A DNA stretch of 64,000 nucleotides. Origin: Apostichopus japonicus. Its lineage: Eukaryota; Echinodermata; Holothuroidea; Aspidochirotida; Stichopodidae. Shown piece by piece: positions 1 through 24,555 of the stretch (position 1 is its first letter; the number at the start of each line of letters is the position of its first letter). The stretch lies in NCBI RefSeq assembly GCF_037975245.1, contig NC_092575.1, forward strand, positions 2,671,001 through 2,735,000, read 5' to 3'. The notes beneath the pieces were generated by a model. That model saw only the letters and a list, made by a program, of their open reading frames with translations. It was not told where the DNA came from and did no database searches. Position numbers and translations under genes: made by a program.

Positions 1-2
1 AA

Positions 3-62
3 GACTCACACTTGACCTTTCCGACTCACACTTGACCTTTCCGACTCACACTCGACCTTTCC
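3..62. repeat. 20-bp tandem repeat, three units, at window edge
   Basis: Three consecutive 20-bp units (GACTCACACTTGACCTTTCC, third with one T-to-C change) at 3-22, 23-42 and 43-62. The array may extend left of the window. It lies in an intron of VPS53. Confidence 0.9.
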
Positions 63-479
63 GATAATAAATCTCTCATCTAAATTAACCAAAGAAATAT
101 CTCATATGATATCGCGCAAAAAAAGTATCGCAAATGACCAGTTTTTCACGGCCAAAATCAAACAATCATTGCAAAAGACAGAAATTACTTTGCAATCTTC
201 TTTCTACGGATTTGATCTGAGTTTGATCTGTGCAACTTATACTGCTGTATACCTCACAATGGAATCTTGTCAATTGGTTCTGAATATTATGCAGTTACAT
301 CATTGCTACTTTAAAGGTATCTATAGGAAACAGAGAAAGACAACACAAAACTCATATTTCACTCTTCGTTTCTGATCATTCATGAGAAATACAATCACTC
401 ATATAATTCTGTACATGATGAAGATATGATGAGAAATACACTTTCTCATACATTTCACATCCAGAGCATTTCTTCATAC

Positions 480-9862
<9,383 letters not shown>

Positions 9863-10239
9863 TTTATCTTTGCTCAAACAATTACAACTGAATTTCTGTC
9901 TGCTGCCCTCGAAATAATATCATTACTTGATTCACATACCCAGGCCCTTGGTAACTACGTGAAACATTTTCGTGCCATATCTGGAAATTAATGGTAGGCA
10001 TTATTTCATTTTATTCACAAAACTTTCCTCTAATGTTAATGTTAGAAAGTAAAACTTCAGGCTGTTTATCTTACTATTTGACTTCCTTTGGTAATCCAGG
10101 TAAGTGTAGGGTATGCTTTCTTTGAGTCAGACAGTTTGGTACATCTTACATGACATGATTCCAAAGGAGAAATCTCTAATTAGCCTTACCGTTAGACCTA
10201 GTTGCGCGAAATTGTTGAACACTCTCAATTTACTGTTTA
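9863..10239. promoter_or_regulatory. Candidate divergent promoter region between VPS53 and the Cys-rich gene
   Basis: VPS53 starts leftward at 9862 and the next gene runs rightward, so the two are head to head with under 850 bases between recognised coding exons. I see no TATA box or CpG-rich core. The role is inferred from position only. Confidence 0.35.
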
Positions 10240-10465
10240 TGTCCTTTCTTACTTAGATGTGGGAACCAAATAACATTACAATATTCCACATGTAGCCTCA
10301 CAAGTGCTTGTATATGATAATAAATAAAGTAGCATCTAAAGCTTGAAAAGATCTATTTATCAAACCCAGCATGCTGTTTGCTTTGTTCACCTTGTTAGAA
10401 ATGTGCTTGCTAAAATTTAAGGAACCCTGGAATAACACCCCCAGGTTTTTGCTTCACTTTAGCTA
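10240..10465 (-). mobile_element. CR1/L2-type LINE fragment (end of reverse transcriptase region)
   Basis: Read on the minus strand it gives KNLGV, NFSKHISNKVNKANSMLGLI and NRSFQALDATLF. This is the conserved pattern C-terminal to the RT domain of CR1/L2-like LINEs (DLGV ... H ... KANRMLGFI). A stop codon and a short frame disruption show it is dead. Confidence 0.75.
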
Positions 10466-10700
10466 TGCAATAGATGGTATTTAGTGTCATTATCACAGTG
10501 AAAGCCTTACTATATTACCTCCCACACCCTACGTTTTGTTCATTTTTGTTTTGTGGGATGGGAGGGAGAACGGTCACGTCAGGATCTAGTAAAAGAGATA
10601 GAGTAGATGAGATAGTTCAACATTTAGAACACTTTATTTCATATATATTACTTTGACATTGAATATATAACATTGAATCTTGACCTCTTTTATTGAACAG

Positions 10701-13454
<2,754 letters not shown>

Positions 13455-13799
13455 GAACCATCCAGAGATTAACGTACATGTGCAATGTTATCGAAAATAT
13501 TTAAAACAAACATGGAAGTTTTTTCAACTTGTCTGCTATAAGTCAATGAGCTGATGACTAGCCAGAGTTTTCCTTTCACTACAAAAACAAGAATCCATCG
13601 TGCAATATTGATGACCAAAGATACGCCGAACGTTCGGATTAAAAACGTAAAACCGCCGGCAGATAGATGAACTGGAAGAGCTGTAGGGAATAATCAAGTT
13701 CATGAAGAAGGCAATGATAGAATGCCGGAGAAAATTTTAAAAAAACAGCTTCTATGTTGACACTTTGTCTTTGAAAAAAAGGAATGCTGCAGCAACTGC

Positions 13800-14689
<890 letters not shown>

Positions 14690-14690
<1 letters not shown>

Positions 14691-14740
14691 CAGGGGTTAC
14701 AAACCCTGTGCTTGACCAATTGAGCCGTCCATGCCTTATG
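14690..14740 (-). pseudogene. Truncated tRNA-like 5' half next to TA repeat
   Basis: On the minus strand GGCTCAATTGGTCAAGCAG resembles a D arm, and GGGTTTGTAACCC resembles an anticodon stem-loop with TGT (Thr-like). The T arm is missing; the sequence runs straight into the TA microsatellite. A copy lies at 33,763-33,815. It is probably a tRNA-derived SINE head. Confidence 0.45.
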
Positions 14741-15049
14741 ATAGTAGGTGGTGGGTGATCCCTACATAGTTCAGACTTTATTGTACAACCTTCAGTTGTT
14801 TCTATGTGTCATGAAACTTGCCACTGTATTAATGAAATGAAATCATTGTTGGTACCCGGCCCATTCACATGACCTACAGATAATGCTGAAACTATACTTG
14901 TACTTCAATATCACCTTTGAACGAATGTCCATTTCTTGTAACTTATTTCGTTTTAATAATCTGTAAATATTAGTTTACATTCTTCATAATGTTGATGAAA
15001 TAATCGTAGCGATCATTGAATATCCCTTGTTTTGTTTTGTTTCTTTCTT

Positions 15050-17357
15050 TGTGTTGTTGTGTTTTGTTTGTCTGTTGTTTTTTTTTTCTTCTTCCAGCTC
15101 TTTGAAATAAAATTTCTAGGTCTATATCTATCTGGACTTCAAATAATGAAAACATCATTCACGAGTACATTAATTTGCAAAGTAACAATTATGGGGATAA
15201 AATCTTCTTTTCATCATAATTTGTGGATGGTACCTTACAACTTAAATGTTGATTATCAAGATGACGTGCTTATATTAGCTCTGCTATAAATTCTTTAAAC
15301 CATTGCAATAGCTCCCATCTTAGAACCACTTGAAGAGCTTTTGTCTGACGACAAACTAGGCTTTGTCCCTTCTCTTACTGTTACTTGTCATTTAGCCTTT
15401 GAAGAAGATCCTGCTAGGATCGAAATGTCAGACCAACTTACTTTTACACATTCTCCTACACAGGCTCCAGGGCCGTCTTAACGCATGGCCCCAGGGCCCC
15501 GCGATGTCAGGGGCCCCGCAATCGTAGTAACCCCATATCTTAATCTGGGAGGAAAACTTATTGAATAGGCCATTATGCCTGATTGAATTCGATACTTGAC
15601 AACTTGTGACGAGAGTTGGTGAAACACTTGAGAGTTTGACATTAAATATTCGAATCTGAGTATCACATATGTTATTCAGATAAAGTTTTATGCTTTATGC
15701 GCGACATAGGGAGGGGTGGTAAATGCAGGCATGTCTATGCTTGAGCGTTTGTCAAGGATGTCGATTTTTCACGCAACTTTTTTTCGAACTCACTTGATTG
15801 AGGGGCCCCGCTTCATTGCCGGGCCCAGGGCCCAGTGATCTCTTAAGACGGCCCTGACAGGCTCTCTAGTGGATAAGCAGTTTGCTAACAGTTTTATTTT
15901 ATTTTGACGAAATAGGCTGACAGAATATAGAAAAGTAACATTCACAGCTCCCATTTATGTCTTATATTTGATAATTTTCGAGTTGCCATTATCGTCCTGA
16001 ATATAGTCTACACATATAACTTCTTGGGGAATAGTTTCGGAAAAGTAGGTAACTGTCCTAGTCGGTGGCGTTTCCAAATTGGAGGGAGACGGGGGAGGGG
16101 GGTGAGACAGAAGATTCATGGGGAAATGGGGACGGCCCAGGATGTCGGTTACGGTAGGTAGGAAAGGAAGCAAAGATGTGCGTGTGGGGATTCAAATTTT
16201 CCCCGAATAATCAAGTAGGTAGTGATCTGAACCTTTATGGAAGGACCAGAGGGTTAAGCTTAAGGATGGGTGATATGCCCTGCGGTCATTGACTCCGACT
16301 TCCACGTCGGAGGCCCCCACCCCCCCCCCCCCCCCCACTTAACACAAAAAATGTAAAAAATATTAGCAAATGTTGTTTCTGAGGCATATTAAGACTATAA
16401 ATCCGGGATAAAGAAGTAGCTATAAACGCATGATTGCGTTAATGAATCCATTGGGTAAAATCGAATGGGGACCTCTGGTAAGTTGTCTTAATCTTCCCCG
16501 TATGAGTGCCGAACAAAACCTCGTCCCATCCCATCCTCCTCCTTTGAACACGGCCACTGAGAACTGTGATACGATAACTGACGAAAATAATGAAAATGTT
16601 GTCATTTACAGGGACGTCGGAAGCTATTTGGGATTGGTACGGCAGATCAGAGTGTGGCCATCTATCATAATTATCGGGGGACGTTTGGTAGGTCAAACTA
16701 AGCTATGCGCCACCATGGTTGGCCCTAGCGTAATGCGCCGTAAATATTGGTCCGGCGTTCGCCGGACCTGCCGTACCGGCTCTGACGCCCCTGATTTAAG
16801 ATCGGTAAATCATGATACCTTTGTAAAGCACTTCTTCGATAATCATTTTTGAGAGCGTCAATAGTTTTAACAAGTCCGAGTACATAAACTATGGGATGTT
16901 TTGACCATGTTCTATACCAAGTGTTACATCAGCTGTTAAACTCATTTTCTCCTGAATGATGGTCAGGACCACCGATAGTTTTGAAGTAATTTGTATATTG
17001 AGCATATTCTGGTTGCCAGTTCGGCCGCACATAATCGTCGTACAGTTTTGGTTAATATGTGTATAATGCATGATCATTAAAAAGAAATATCAAAATTGAA
17101 TCAATTGTTCTATTATAAATTGCAGTTTCATCTGAAAATTAAGACATTTTATTTAAAAAAAAAGTAATCATTGCGCCGTTATATTTCCAAATTTGAAGCT
17201 TTATGTAGAAATTTTCATGTTAATCTCAAACTATTGACGTTTTAGTTCAATATCTCGAATATTGACGTTTTTATCTCGAACTGCTTGACAGTAAAATTTC
17301 AACTAAAAACCTGGATCTTCGATTGACTTTGAGAGTAATAATGGATCACTTGAGTAC
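15050..17357. other. 2.3-kb segment present in block A, absent from block B
   Basis: Block B passes directly from its match to 15,040 to its match to 17,357 (at about 34,475). The segment contains the hAT MITE at 15,468-15,856 and possibly a second small TIR unit at about 16,610-16,795. I see no gene in it; the 140-codon frame at 16,430 has no family signature. Confidence 0.75.
15468..15856. mobile_element. hAT-type MITE, 389 bp
   Basis: Terminal inverted repeats CAGGGCCGTCTTAA and TTAAGACGGCCCTG. An exact 8-bp target duplication ACAGGCTC lies at 15,460-15,467 and 15,857-15,864. No coding capacity. Confidence 0.93.
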
Positions 17358-18655
17358 TCAGTTATTAATAATATAGCCTTGTTGTGGTTTTAACTATAAT
17401 GGTCATGAAATATTTTCTTGCATATAGCAATCTTTTTACACGAAAATACTGTACAGAATTAAAATAAACTCTTCGCCAACCGGTATCGATCATTTTGTGC
17501 TATACTTTGTTTCACTATTCAGCCAGACAACTCTAGGAATTTCTCTATAGTTTTGTTTTAAAATGATATATTACTGCATTTAAATATCATGTAGTTATGA
17601 AATCTGAATTATCTTAATTTATCTTCAAAACGGCTTGCCATGAAGTTCTTGACTCAGTCACGCATATTATTCAAGTATTCGAGGCCTGGAAAATGGCGAT
17701 CGTCTGTTTATACTGTATGACGACCAACTGTATAGGAAGGATGGTTCATTTCCGTTTATGATGAATATGTATAAAATATCAATATAAGCTACCGTTCATA
17801 ATACGATGAGTCCTTGTATATAGTGCACCATGTATAAGTTTCTATACAGATTCAATACATAACCGCTCTTGCCTATATATTCTATAGTATATAGCCTACA
17901 TACATCGCAGTACAACCTTTTCTAATACTAAACCGTTATTCGACTATTTTCTTCTTATTTGTACATTATCAAGTGGATTTATTATATTTTGCTTTGTATC
18001 TTCAGGATCAGTGCATTAGTCTGTCGCGATTAAGGCAAAATTTTATTAAAAAAAGAAGATATTGTAGGCCTTATGATGGTGTTGTTTAGACTTCGTGGTG
18101 AAATTTGAAAATTTGAGGACATCGATCCGGAGGGATTCACCGTAGTCGAAAACACAATTTATATTTTAACTGTATAGCTTGCGTAAAAAGGGATTGAAAA
18201 CAAAATATTAGGTCATCGACAATATCAAGTTGGAATATTGTAGCTGGACAAACCGTGAGATGTATAGGCTCACAGATTATTCAAGTCTTTTAGGCTCAAC
18301 GATGCCGCTGACACGACAGAAATCGATTGTCTGTTCATCATATCGGATCCCAACAATTTTTGATCCTCCATGACAGTAGATTGTTAGGCTATCTATCTCA
18401 GAAACTTGACTTGACTTAACTGAACAAAACTGAATTCCAGAGTATTATGTGTCCTTCGTTAAATAGTGTTTCAGACCGCCGGAAGATTTGTTGGTGTTTT
18501 TCAGTCCTCTAACCACCTTCCTGCCACATTCTTCAACCTTAAAACCCACCAAAGGTCTTTTTCAATGGACCAATTATCTGACCATGGCTGCCTCTGTTGA
18601 AGGATTTTTTGTTTTGGATTTATCAAATAAATGAATCAATCAATCGCTCTTGCAG

Positions 18656-19036
18656 TGTCCAGTTGATCGATATAAACAGGATAACATCGAAGAAGGCTCT
18701 CTTTTCATTGTAAGATCATATTATAATATACAATTTATTTATAATACAACTAACTTTCTCTATGTGGGACAGAAGAACACATGGAATCTGGACCAAAGGT
18801 TGTGATGGAACAAATATACACGTCTTGTGGCATACGTAGCATGGATGGATTCACCACACTACGAATTTATTTTTCATGAAAAAAAGTGAGGAGGCGAATA
18901 CATCTCAAAGCTAGAGATTGTTGTTTGTGTTTGTTAGCATATATACTCACTTTAGGTCACATCTTTCGAATAGTTCTTTACAAATCGACGCGATTATGGA
19001 TATCAAACACCAGGCAGAGCAAAATCCTATGTAACG
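18656..19036 (+). pseudogene. Decayed copy of the unknown exon at 37,133-37,529
   Basis: Same acceptor context (CGCTCTTGCAG) and same donor (ACG|GTGAG) as the block B exon, but frameshifts (one missing T in a CTTTTC run, others later) and stops break the frame. Confidence 0.6.
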
Positions 19037-19224
19037 GTGAGTTGTTGTTGATGAAAATCAAGGGCGGCGGAACCGGGGGGGCACAGGGGGCACGTGCCCC
19101 CCCCCCACTTTTTCTCAGATTAAAAATGTGCCCTTTTTCTACATAAAAATTTCTAAATAAAAAAGAGTTTACAAAGCGAAACCCACGTCGAATAAAATAT
19201 TTCGGGAAGTTTTAAATGTTTACT

Positions 19225-19385
19225 ACCACAGGCGTAGGAGCCCAATTTGATTTGGGGGGCTGTAACGACTTGCCCGAAAAATATTACCAAAATTTTTCGA
19301 GCGCTTCGCGCGCGTTCAACACGTTAATGTGCATATCATATAGGCATGCACCGGTTATTACATCGCATGCCTATAACATACAATC
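19225..19385 (+). repeat. Dispersed repeat, copy 1 (GTAGGAGCCCAATTTGATTT ...)
   Basis: Matches 35,020-35,190 in inverted orientation, sharing CCCAATTTGATTT, GAAAAATAT, CGCGCGTTCAAC and TAACATCGCATGCC-like segments. Confidence 0.7.
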
Positions 19386-20469
19386 ATTTGCCGTCTTATA
19401 ACCCTTCTAAATTGGTTAGAATTATTGGCAAAGTCGTTACAATAATAATGATCATAATAATATCAGTTTAACCATTGAAAAACACATAGAAACTTACTTT
19501 TCTTTCAGTATTTTCACATATTTCATTTGCTTTCATGCATGTATCGATCGCGTGTGCAGGGACTTGGACTTTATAATGATTTCACCTCATTTTGTCTTTT
19601 TCCTTGTTTCCCAATTTGCACATTAGATACTGCAGTGCTAGTATGCATTGTTTCCTTGAGGGGGGGGGGGGCGTTGATGGAGTGATGTGTATACGCAAAT
19701 AAGATACAAATAAGATACAAATAAGATACAAATATGCTTATAAAGTACATATGACAACAACGCTGACAAAAAGAATTAAAAGGGGAATATATTAAAAAAA
19801 AATGTATACATGGAAAATGGTGGCGAAAGAGAAATGCTATTGCAATTTTTTTATAAGAATTAGTTTCCCTTTAATTAAGAACCCCTTAACAAAGAACTAA
19901 TAATAGAATAATCCCTCCCGCAAGCCCCTCCCACAATTTTGCAGTTGTTGATGATGTTGAATACCCAAACCATTACACGTTATAGCATGGAGCTATAAAC
20001 AGTTTATTTTTCCATGGTTATAGAAACGGTATAGGAAGATGTCATGCTACGGAATAGGTATGTTTATTTCTTGGTTCATGTGTGCATTAATTATGATTTA
20101 GAGCTAAATAAAAGTAAAAATGTACATTTAGGCTAAAGCCGAAGGTCTACACAATTCGGTTGCAGACTATTTCAGATTTATTTAAGCCTACAGTTATCTT
20201 GCGTTGGATACCAAGTAGGCTATATGCCTGTATACTGCAACACAACACCGTTGTACTGGTAATTCAGTTTAATATTTGTAATTAATTAATTAATATTCAC
20301 TACATTAAACACCTCATATAGGAACAATCACAAATTAAGTTTTAATTTTCTGCAAAATGTTGAATTGACAACTTATCGTATCTCGTCAATTCAACATTTT
20401 TCTGCAAAATGTTTAATTGTTCACTTCATTCCATCTGAGCAAGCAGGTGTCTACGTAGGTATGTCCTCA
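19386..20469. other. No gene recognised
   Basis: AT-rich sequence with a G run near 19,663 and ATAAGATACAA direct repeats near 19,698. The right part (from about 20,090) is the shared block A/B backbone. Confidence 0.6.
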
Positions 20470-21262
20470 AGCTGGGGTCGGTACTTTTTAAGAAAATTCA
20501 CCCAGGAAAGAACCTGGGCACGAAAACCAAACTACCAAACGACTGGTCCGCTTTCAGCCCCAGTCCCCTTACATCGGTACTGTGACTGTGTGATCATCGT
20601 CAGGTGTGCATCACCATTCCCGAAGGGAACAGATACTACACATGATCTTAGCCATTAAGCCGAGTGCGATTTATGATACTTTTTAAGAAAAAGTCACCCA
20701 GGAAAGAACCTGGGCACGAAAACCAAACTACCAAACGACTGATCCGCTCTCAGCCCCAGTCCCCTTGGATCGGGACTGTGACTGTGTGATCATCGTCAGG
20801 TGTGTATCACCATTCCCTAAGGGAACAGATACTACACAGGACGATACTTTTTAAGAAAAAGTCACCCAGGAAAGAACCTGGGCACGAAAACCAAACTACC
20901 AAACGACTGATCCGCTCTCAGCCCCAGTCCCCTTGCATCGGGACTGTGACTGTGTGATCATCTACACAGGACGACACCGGATACTTTTTAAGAAAAAGTC
21001 ACCCAGGAAAGAACCTGGGCACGAAAACCAAACTACCAAACGACTGATCCGCTCTCAGCCCCAGTCCCCTTGCATCGGGACTGTGACTGTGTGATCATCG
21101 TCAGGTGTGTATCACCATTCCCTAGAGGAACAGATACTACACATGATCTTAGCCAAAAGGCCGAGAAGCGACACCGGATACTTTTTAAGAAAAAGTCACC
21201 CAGGAAAGAACCTGGGCACGAAAACCAAACTACCAAACGACACCCGATCCGACACCGGATAT
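20470..21262 (-). repeat. Tandem array of U2 snRNA-headed repeat units
   Basis: Five head-to-tail units or part-units on the minus strand. The 3' hallmark (ACTTTTTAAGAAAAAGTCAC on the plus strand) recurs at about 20,480, 20,669, 20,845, 20,983 and 21,179. The best unit is 20,981-21,172. Units abut with linkers of about 10 bases (CGACACCGG). Confidence 0.88.
20981..21172 (-). ncRNA. U2 snRNA-like unit, best copy (192 nt)
   Basis: From 21,172 leftward the minus strand reads TCGCTTCTCGGCCTTTTGGC, then TAAGATCATGTGTAGTATCT. This matches the first ~45 nt of U2 snRNA with one or two changes and keeps the GUAGUA branch-point recognition segment. The body then differs from U2. It can fold several hairpins: a GTTCC/GGGAA loop; CAGTCCC with loop GATGCAA and GGGGACTG; and near the 3' end CCCAGG with loop TTCTTT and CCTGGG. 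No canonical Sm site or U2 stem-loop III/IV is seen. It could be an snRNA-derived SINE (SINEU-like), a U2 variant gene or a pseudogene. Expression is unknown. Confidence 0.6.
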
Positions 21263-21270
21263 GAAAACAA

Positions 21271-22140
21271 CCGTTTCATGCTGTAAACTTAAAGGGGTTG
21301 CTACGATAGGGAATTTACAACTATATGTAGTGTATTGTCAAACTTTGTAACGTGTTGAAGACAGTACGCTTGATTTGCTTAATGTGAATATTAATATAAC
21401 AACTATTGCGGGCGCATGCGTTGGGATGTGTGTATATTCCACAGCCGTATATATTTATGTGTTTATGTCTACTCTGTTTACGGTATACACTTGAAGGAGA
21501 AAGATATCAATGTAATGATTGCGGTGATAAGGAAACGAAAACTTGTGCCGAAAAGATAAATGACGTAAACATGTAATGCGATGCGAGAAATTGACAAATC
21601 GTTTCATTTTACTCATTATTGTTCCTGCTTTATATAGGTCCTATAGTTTTAAACCCTTGCAGCACCCACGTCAAGCGTCTGCATACCAGTGATTATTTTA
21701 ATACTTATTACAAAGATTCACGGTTTTCGTCTCCATCGGCCTTTTAGCTTAGATCATGTGTGCATTATGTTCCCTTCTAAGGGATCCATGCAACACCTGA
21801 CGATGATCACACAGTCACAGTCTCGATGCAAGGGGATTGGGATTGTCCCGGACGGATCAGTCGGTTCGTTGTTGGTATTTAGTGACAAGGTTCTTCCCTG
21901 GGTGACTTTTCTTAATAAAGTATCTCGTCTGCACCTTCTCTTTCCCCGGTATTGCTGATTTGGCACACTCTAGTTGGATACTGGATCAAGTTATTTGGCT
22001 CTACTTCTTCGTTAATTTTATTTTATGCCCATTGTATATTGCGTGTCTTTCTGTGTTTGTGGTGGTTCTAAAGTTAGTACTACAATACATGATTTTAATG
22101 CGGATATTATCTCAGAGCTTCGGTAAAGGCGATGATTACA
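21271..22140. repeat. ~860-bp direct duplication, copy 1
   Basis: From CTGTAAACTTAAAGGGGTTG (21,281) to GGCGATGATTACA (22,140) it is almost identical to 22,430-23,290, with one-base indels. Both copies end in a CA/TA microsatellite. A more diverged third version is at 40,395-40,945. Confidence 0.95.
21736..21926 (+). repeat. U2-headed repeat unit, plus orientation
   Basis: ATCGGCCTTTTAGCTTAGAT matches the U2 5' end with changes. It then has the family body (CAACACCTGACGATGATCAC, AAGGTTCTTCCCTGGGTGAC). More diverged than the minus-strand array. Confidence 0.8.
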
Positions 22141-22146
22141 TACACC

Positions 22147-22156
<10 letters not shown>

Positions 22157-22188
<32 letters not shown>

Positions 22189-22230
22189 CCTATATATAAG
22201 CCTATATATAGGCCCATATATAAATATATA
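22157..22230. repeat. TA microsatellite with nested TATAGGCC palindromes
   Basis: (TA)n followed by alternating GGCCTATATATA units. Confidence 0.9.
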
Positions 22231-22390
22231 CAGGAAAGGACCTGGGCACGAAAACCAAACTACCAAACTGCGCTCTCAAACCAGTCCCCTTGCATCGGGT
22301 CTGTGACTGTGATCATCGTCAGGTGTGTATCACCATTCCCTAAAGGAACAAATACTACACATGATCTTACCCAAAAGGACGAGAAGCGAT
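22228..22390 (-). repeat. U2-headed repeat unit, minus orientation (internal deletions)
   Basis: The U2-like head is at 22,361-22,390 (GATCTTACCCAAAAGGACGA on plus). The 3' hairpin part is shortened and the A-rich 3' end is replaced by TA repeat. Confidence 0.8.
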
Positions 22391-22429
22391 ATGCATATTG
22401 GATAACAACTGTTTCCTGAACACTGCATG

Positions 22430-23290
22430 CTGTAAACTTAAAGGGGTTGCTACGATAGGGAATTTACAACTATATGTAGTGTATTGTCAAACTTTGTAAC
22501 GTGTTGAAGACAGTACGCTTGATTTGCTTAATGTGAATATTAATATAACAACTATTGCGGGCGCATGCGTTGGGATGTGTGTATATTCCACAGCCGTATA
22601 TATTTATGTGTTTATGTCTACTCTGTTTACGGTATACACTTGAAGGAGAAAGATATCAATGTAATGATTGCGGTGATAAGGAAACGAAAACTTGTGCCGA
22701 AAAGATAAATGACGTAAACATGTAATGCGATGCGAGAAATTGACAAATCGTTTCATTTTACTCATTATTGTTCCTGCTTTATATAGGTCCTATAGTTTTA
22801 AACCCTTGCAGCACCCACGTCAAGCGTCTGCATACCAGTGATTATTTTAATACTTATTACAAAGATTCACGGTTTTCGTCTCCATCGGCCTTTTAGCTTA
22901 GATCATGTGTAGCATTATGTTCCCTTCTAAGGGATCCATGCAACACCTGACGATGATCACACAGTCACAGTCTCGATGCAAGGGGATTGGGATTGTCCCG
23001 GACGGATCAGTCGGTTCGTTGTTGGTATTTAGTGACAAGGTTCTTCCCTGGGTGACTTTTCTTAATAAAGTATCTCGTCTCCACCTTCTCTTTCCCCGGT
23101 ATTGCTGATTTGGCACACTCTAGTTGGATACTGGATCAAGTTATTTGGCTCTACTTCTTCGTTAATTTTATTTTATGCCCATTGTATATTGCGTGTCTTT
23201 CTGTGTTTGTGGTGGTTCTAAAGTTAGTACTACAATACATGATTTTAATGCGGATATTATCTCAGAGCTTCGGTAAAGGCGATGATTACA
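22430..23290. repeat. ~860-bp direct duplication, copy 2
   Basis: Offset 1,149-1,150 bases from copy 1. It includes its own plus-strand U2-headed unit at 22,884-23,074. Confidence 0.95.
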
Positions 23291-23302
23291 TACACACACA
23301 CC

Positions 23303-23336
<34 letters not shown>

Positions 23337-23429
23337 CTACATATATATATATATATATATATACTACATATATATTTTTATGGCCTAAATATATAGGCCT
23401 ATATACACACACACACACACACACATATT

Positions 23430-23463
<34 letters not shown>

Positions 23464-23465
23464 GG
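23290..23465. repeat. CA/TA compound microsatellite
   Basis: Alternating (CA)n and (TA)n with TACTACATA interruptions and a TATAGGCC junction. Confidence 0.95.
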
Positions 23466-24555
23466 CCCCGTGTACTTTTCAATAGAAGTAAAATTGCTTT
23501 CAAAGTGAAATATTCTAGATATTTTATGACCATTTATAATCACAGATCATTACACATCAGGCCCCGTGGTGGATTCACACAAACGGAGAACTGAGAAGGG
23601 ATTTCCCGTCACCCACCCTACCGACGTGAATGTTGACTTCAATGGAAACATAAGTATGTTTAACTTAAAGTGTTAATTTCAGCTTCAAACTTGCCGAAAC
23701 ATGAAAAACTGGGTATTATACTAAGACTTAATGCTGTCATGTCTCGGGACCTGCACGAGTATGTACATCAATCTTATTCTGGCGAAAACTGATCAACCGT
23801 TAACGATGTAATCACACCGTTGAATTAAAAATCTAACCACAGAGCAATACCTTCCAAAATGTTGGCCTATTTGCAGGGATCGAGCGAATTTAACATTCAA
23901 ACCAAAACAAAAGTGTCTCATTCGTTGCTTTTGTTTCGTTCTAGATGAAAACATTAATCGGACGCGTGCTTACATCCTAAACAAAACAACAACAAAGAAC
24001 GGGATAGGTTGAATTTTCTTGTGTACTTAACAATAGTAAAATTGTTAAATTAAAAGGGAAATAATTTGCAGACATTTTATGGCCATTCATAATCACAGAT
24101 TACATATCAGGCCCCGTGATGAATCAACAAAAGTGGAAAACTGAGAAGGGATTTCCTGTCACCCACCCTACCGACGAGAATATTGACTACAGAGGAAACA
24201 TAAGTATGTTTAACTTAAAGTGTTAATTTCATTACCATTGTCATCTAAAGGAAGATTTATTCTGTTACTATATTACGAAGTTACCCTTTGTACCTTATAC
24301 CACCATACTCAGTCTCCCCTTTACCCAATCTGTACAGTTATACCAAGGAAAAGCGAAGATAACCAAATTTGGAAAGAAGTAACAATTTTGAGATGCACTA
24401 TGCAGATTACCGTTGGATGATTATGTTTGCTTTTGTGGTCAAATAATATGAGGAATATGATTATTGTTGTCGAGAAGTTATAGACGGAATTGTCAAGTTC
24501 AATATCTGTATTTCTAAATGAATAAACGTTATTTCACGTATGAATTCCCCAAGAC

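Noticed and set aside
16610-16795. Small hAT-like unit (CAGGGACGTC ... GACGCCCCTG)
   Set aside because: The inverted ends are imperfect and the flanks share only ATTTA, so an 8-bp duplication could not be shown.
16430-16852. 140-codon open frame in block A
   Set aside because: No splice context, no family motif, and it overlaps a possible small TIR unit.
20981-21172. Spliced-leader RNA gene
   Set aside because: The 5' end is U2-like, with no leader plus donor arrangement and no clear Sm site; trans-splicing is not established in echinoderms.
20981-21172. Ordinary U2 snRNA gene
   Set aside because: Only the first ~45 nt match; U2 stem-loops III and IV and the Sm site are absent.
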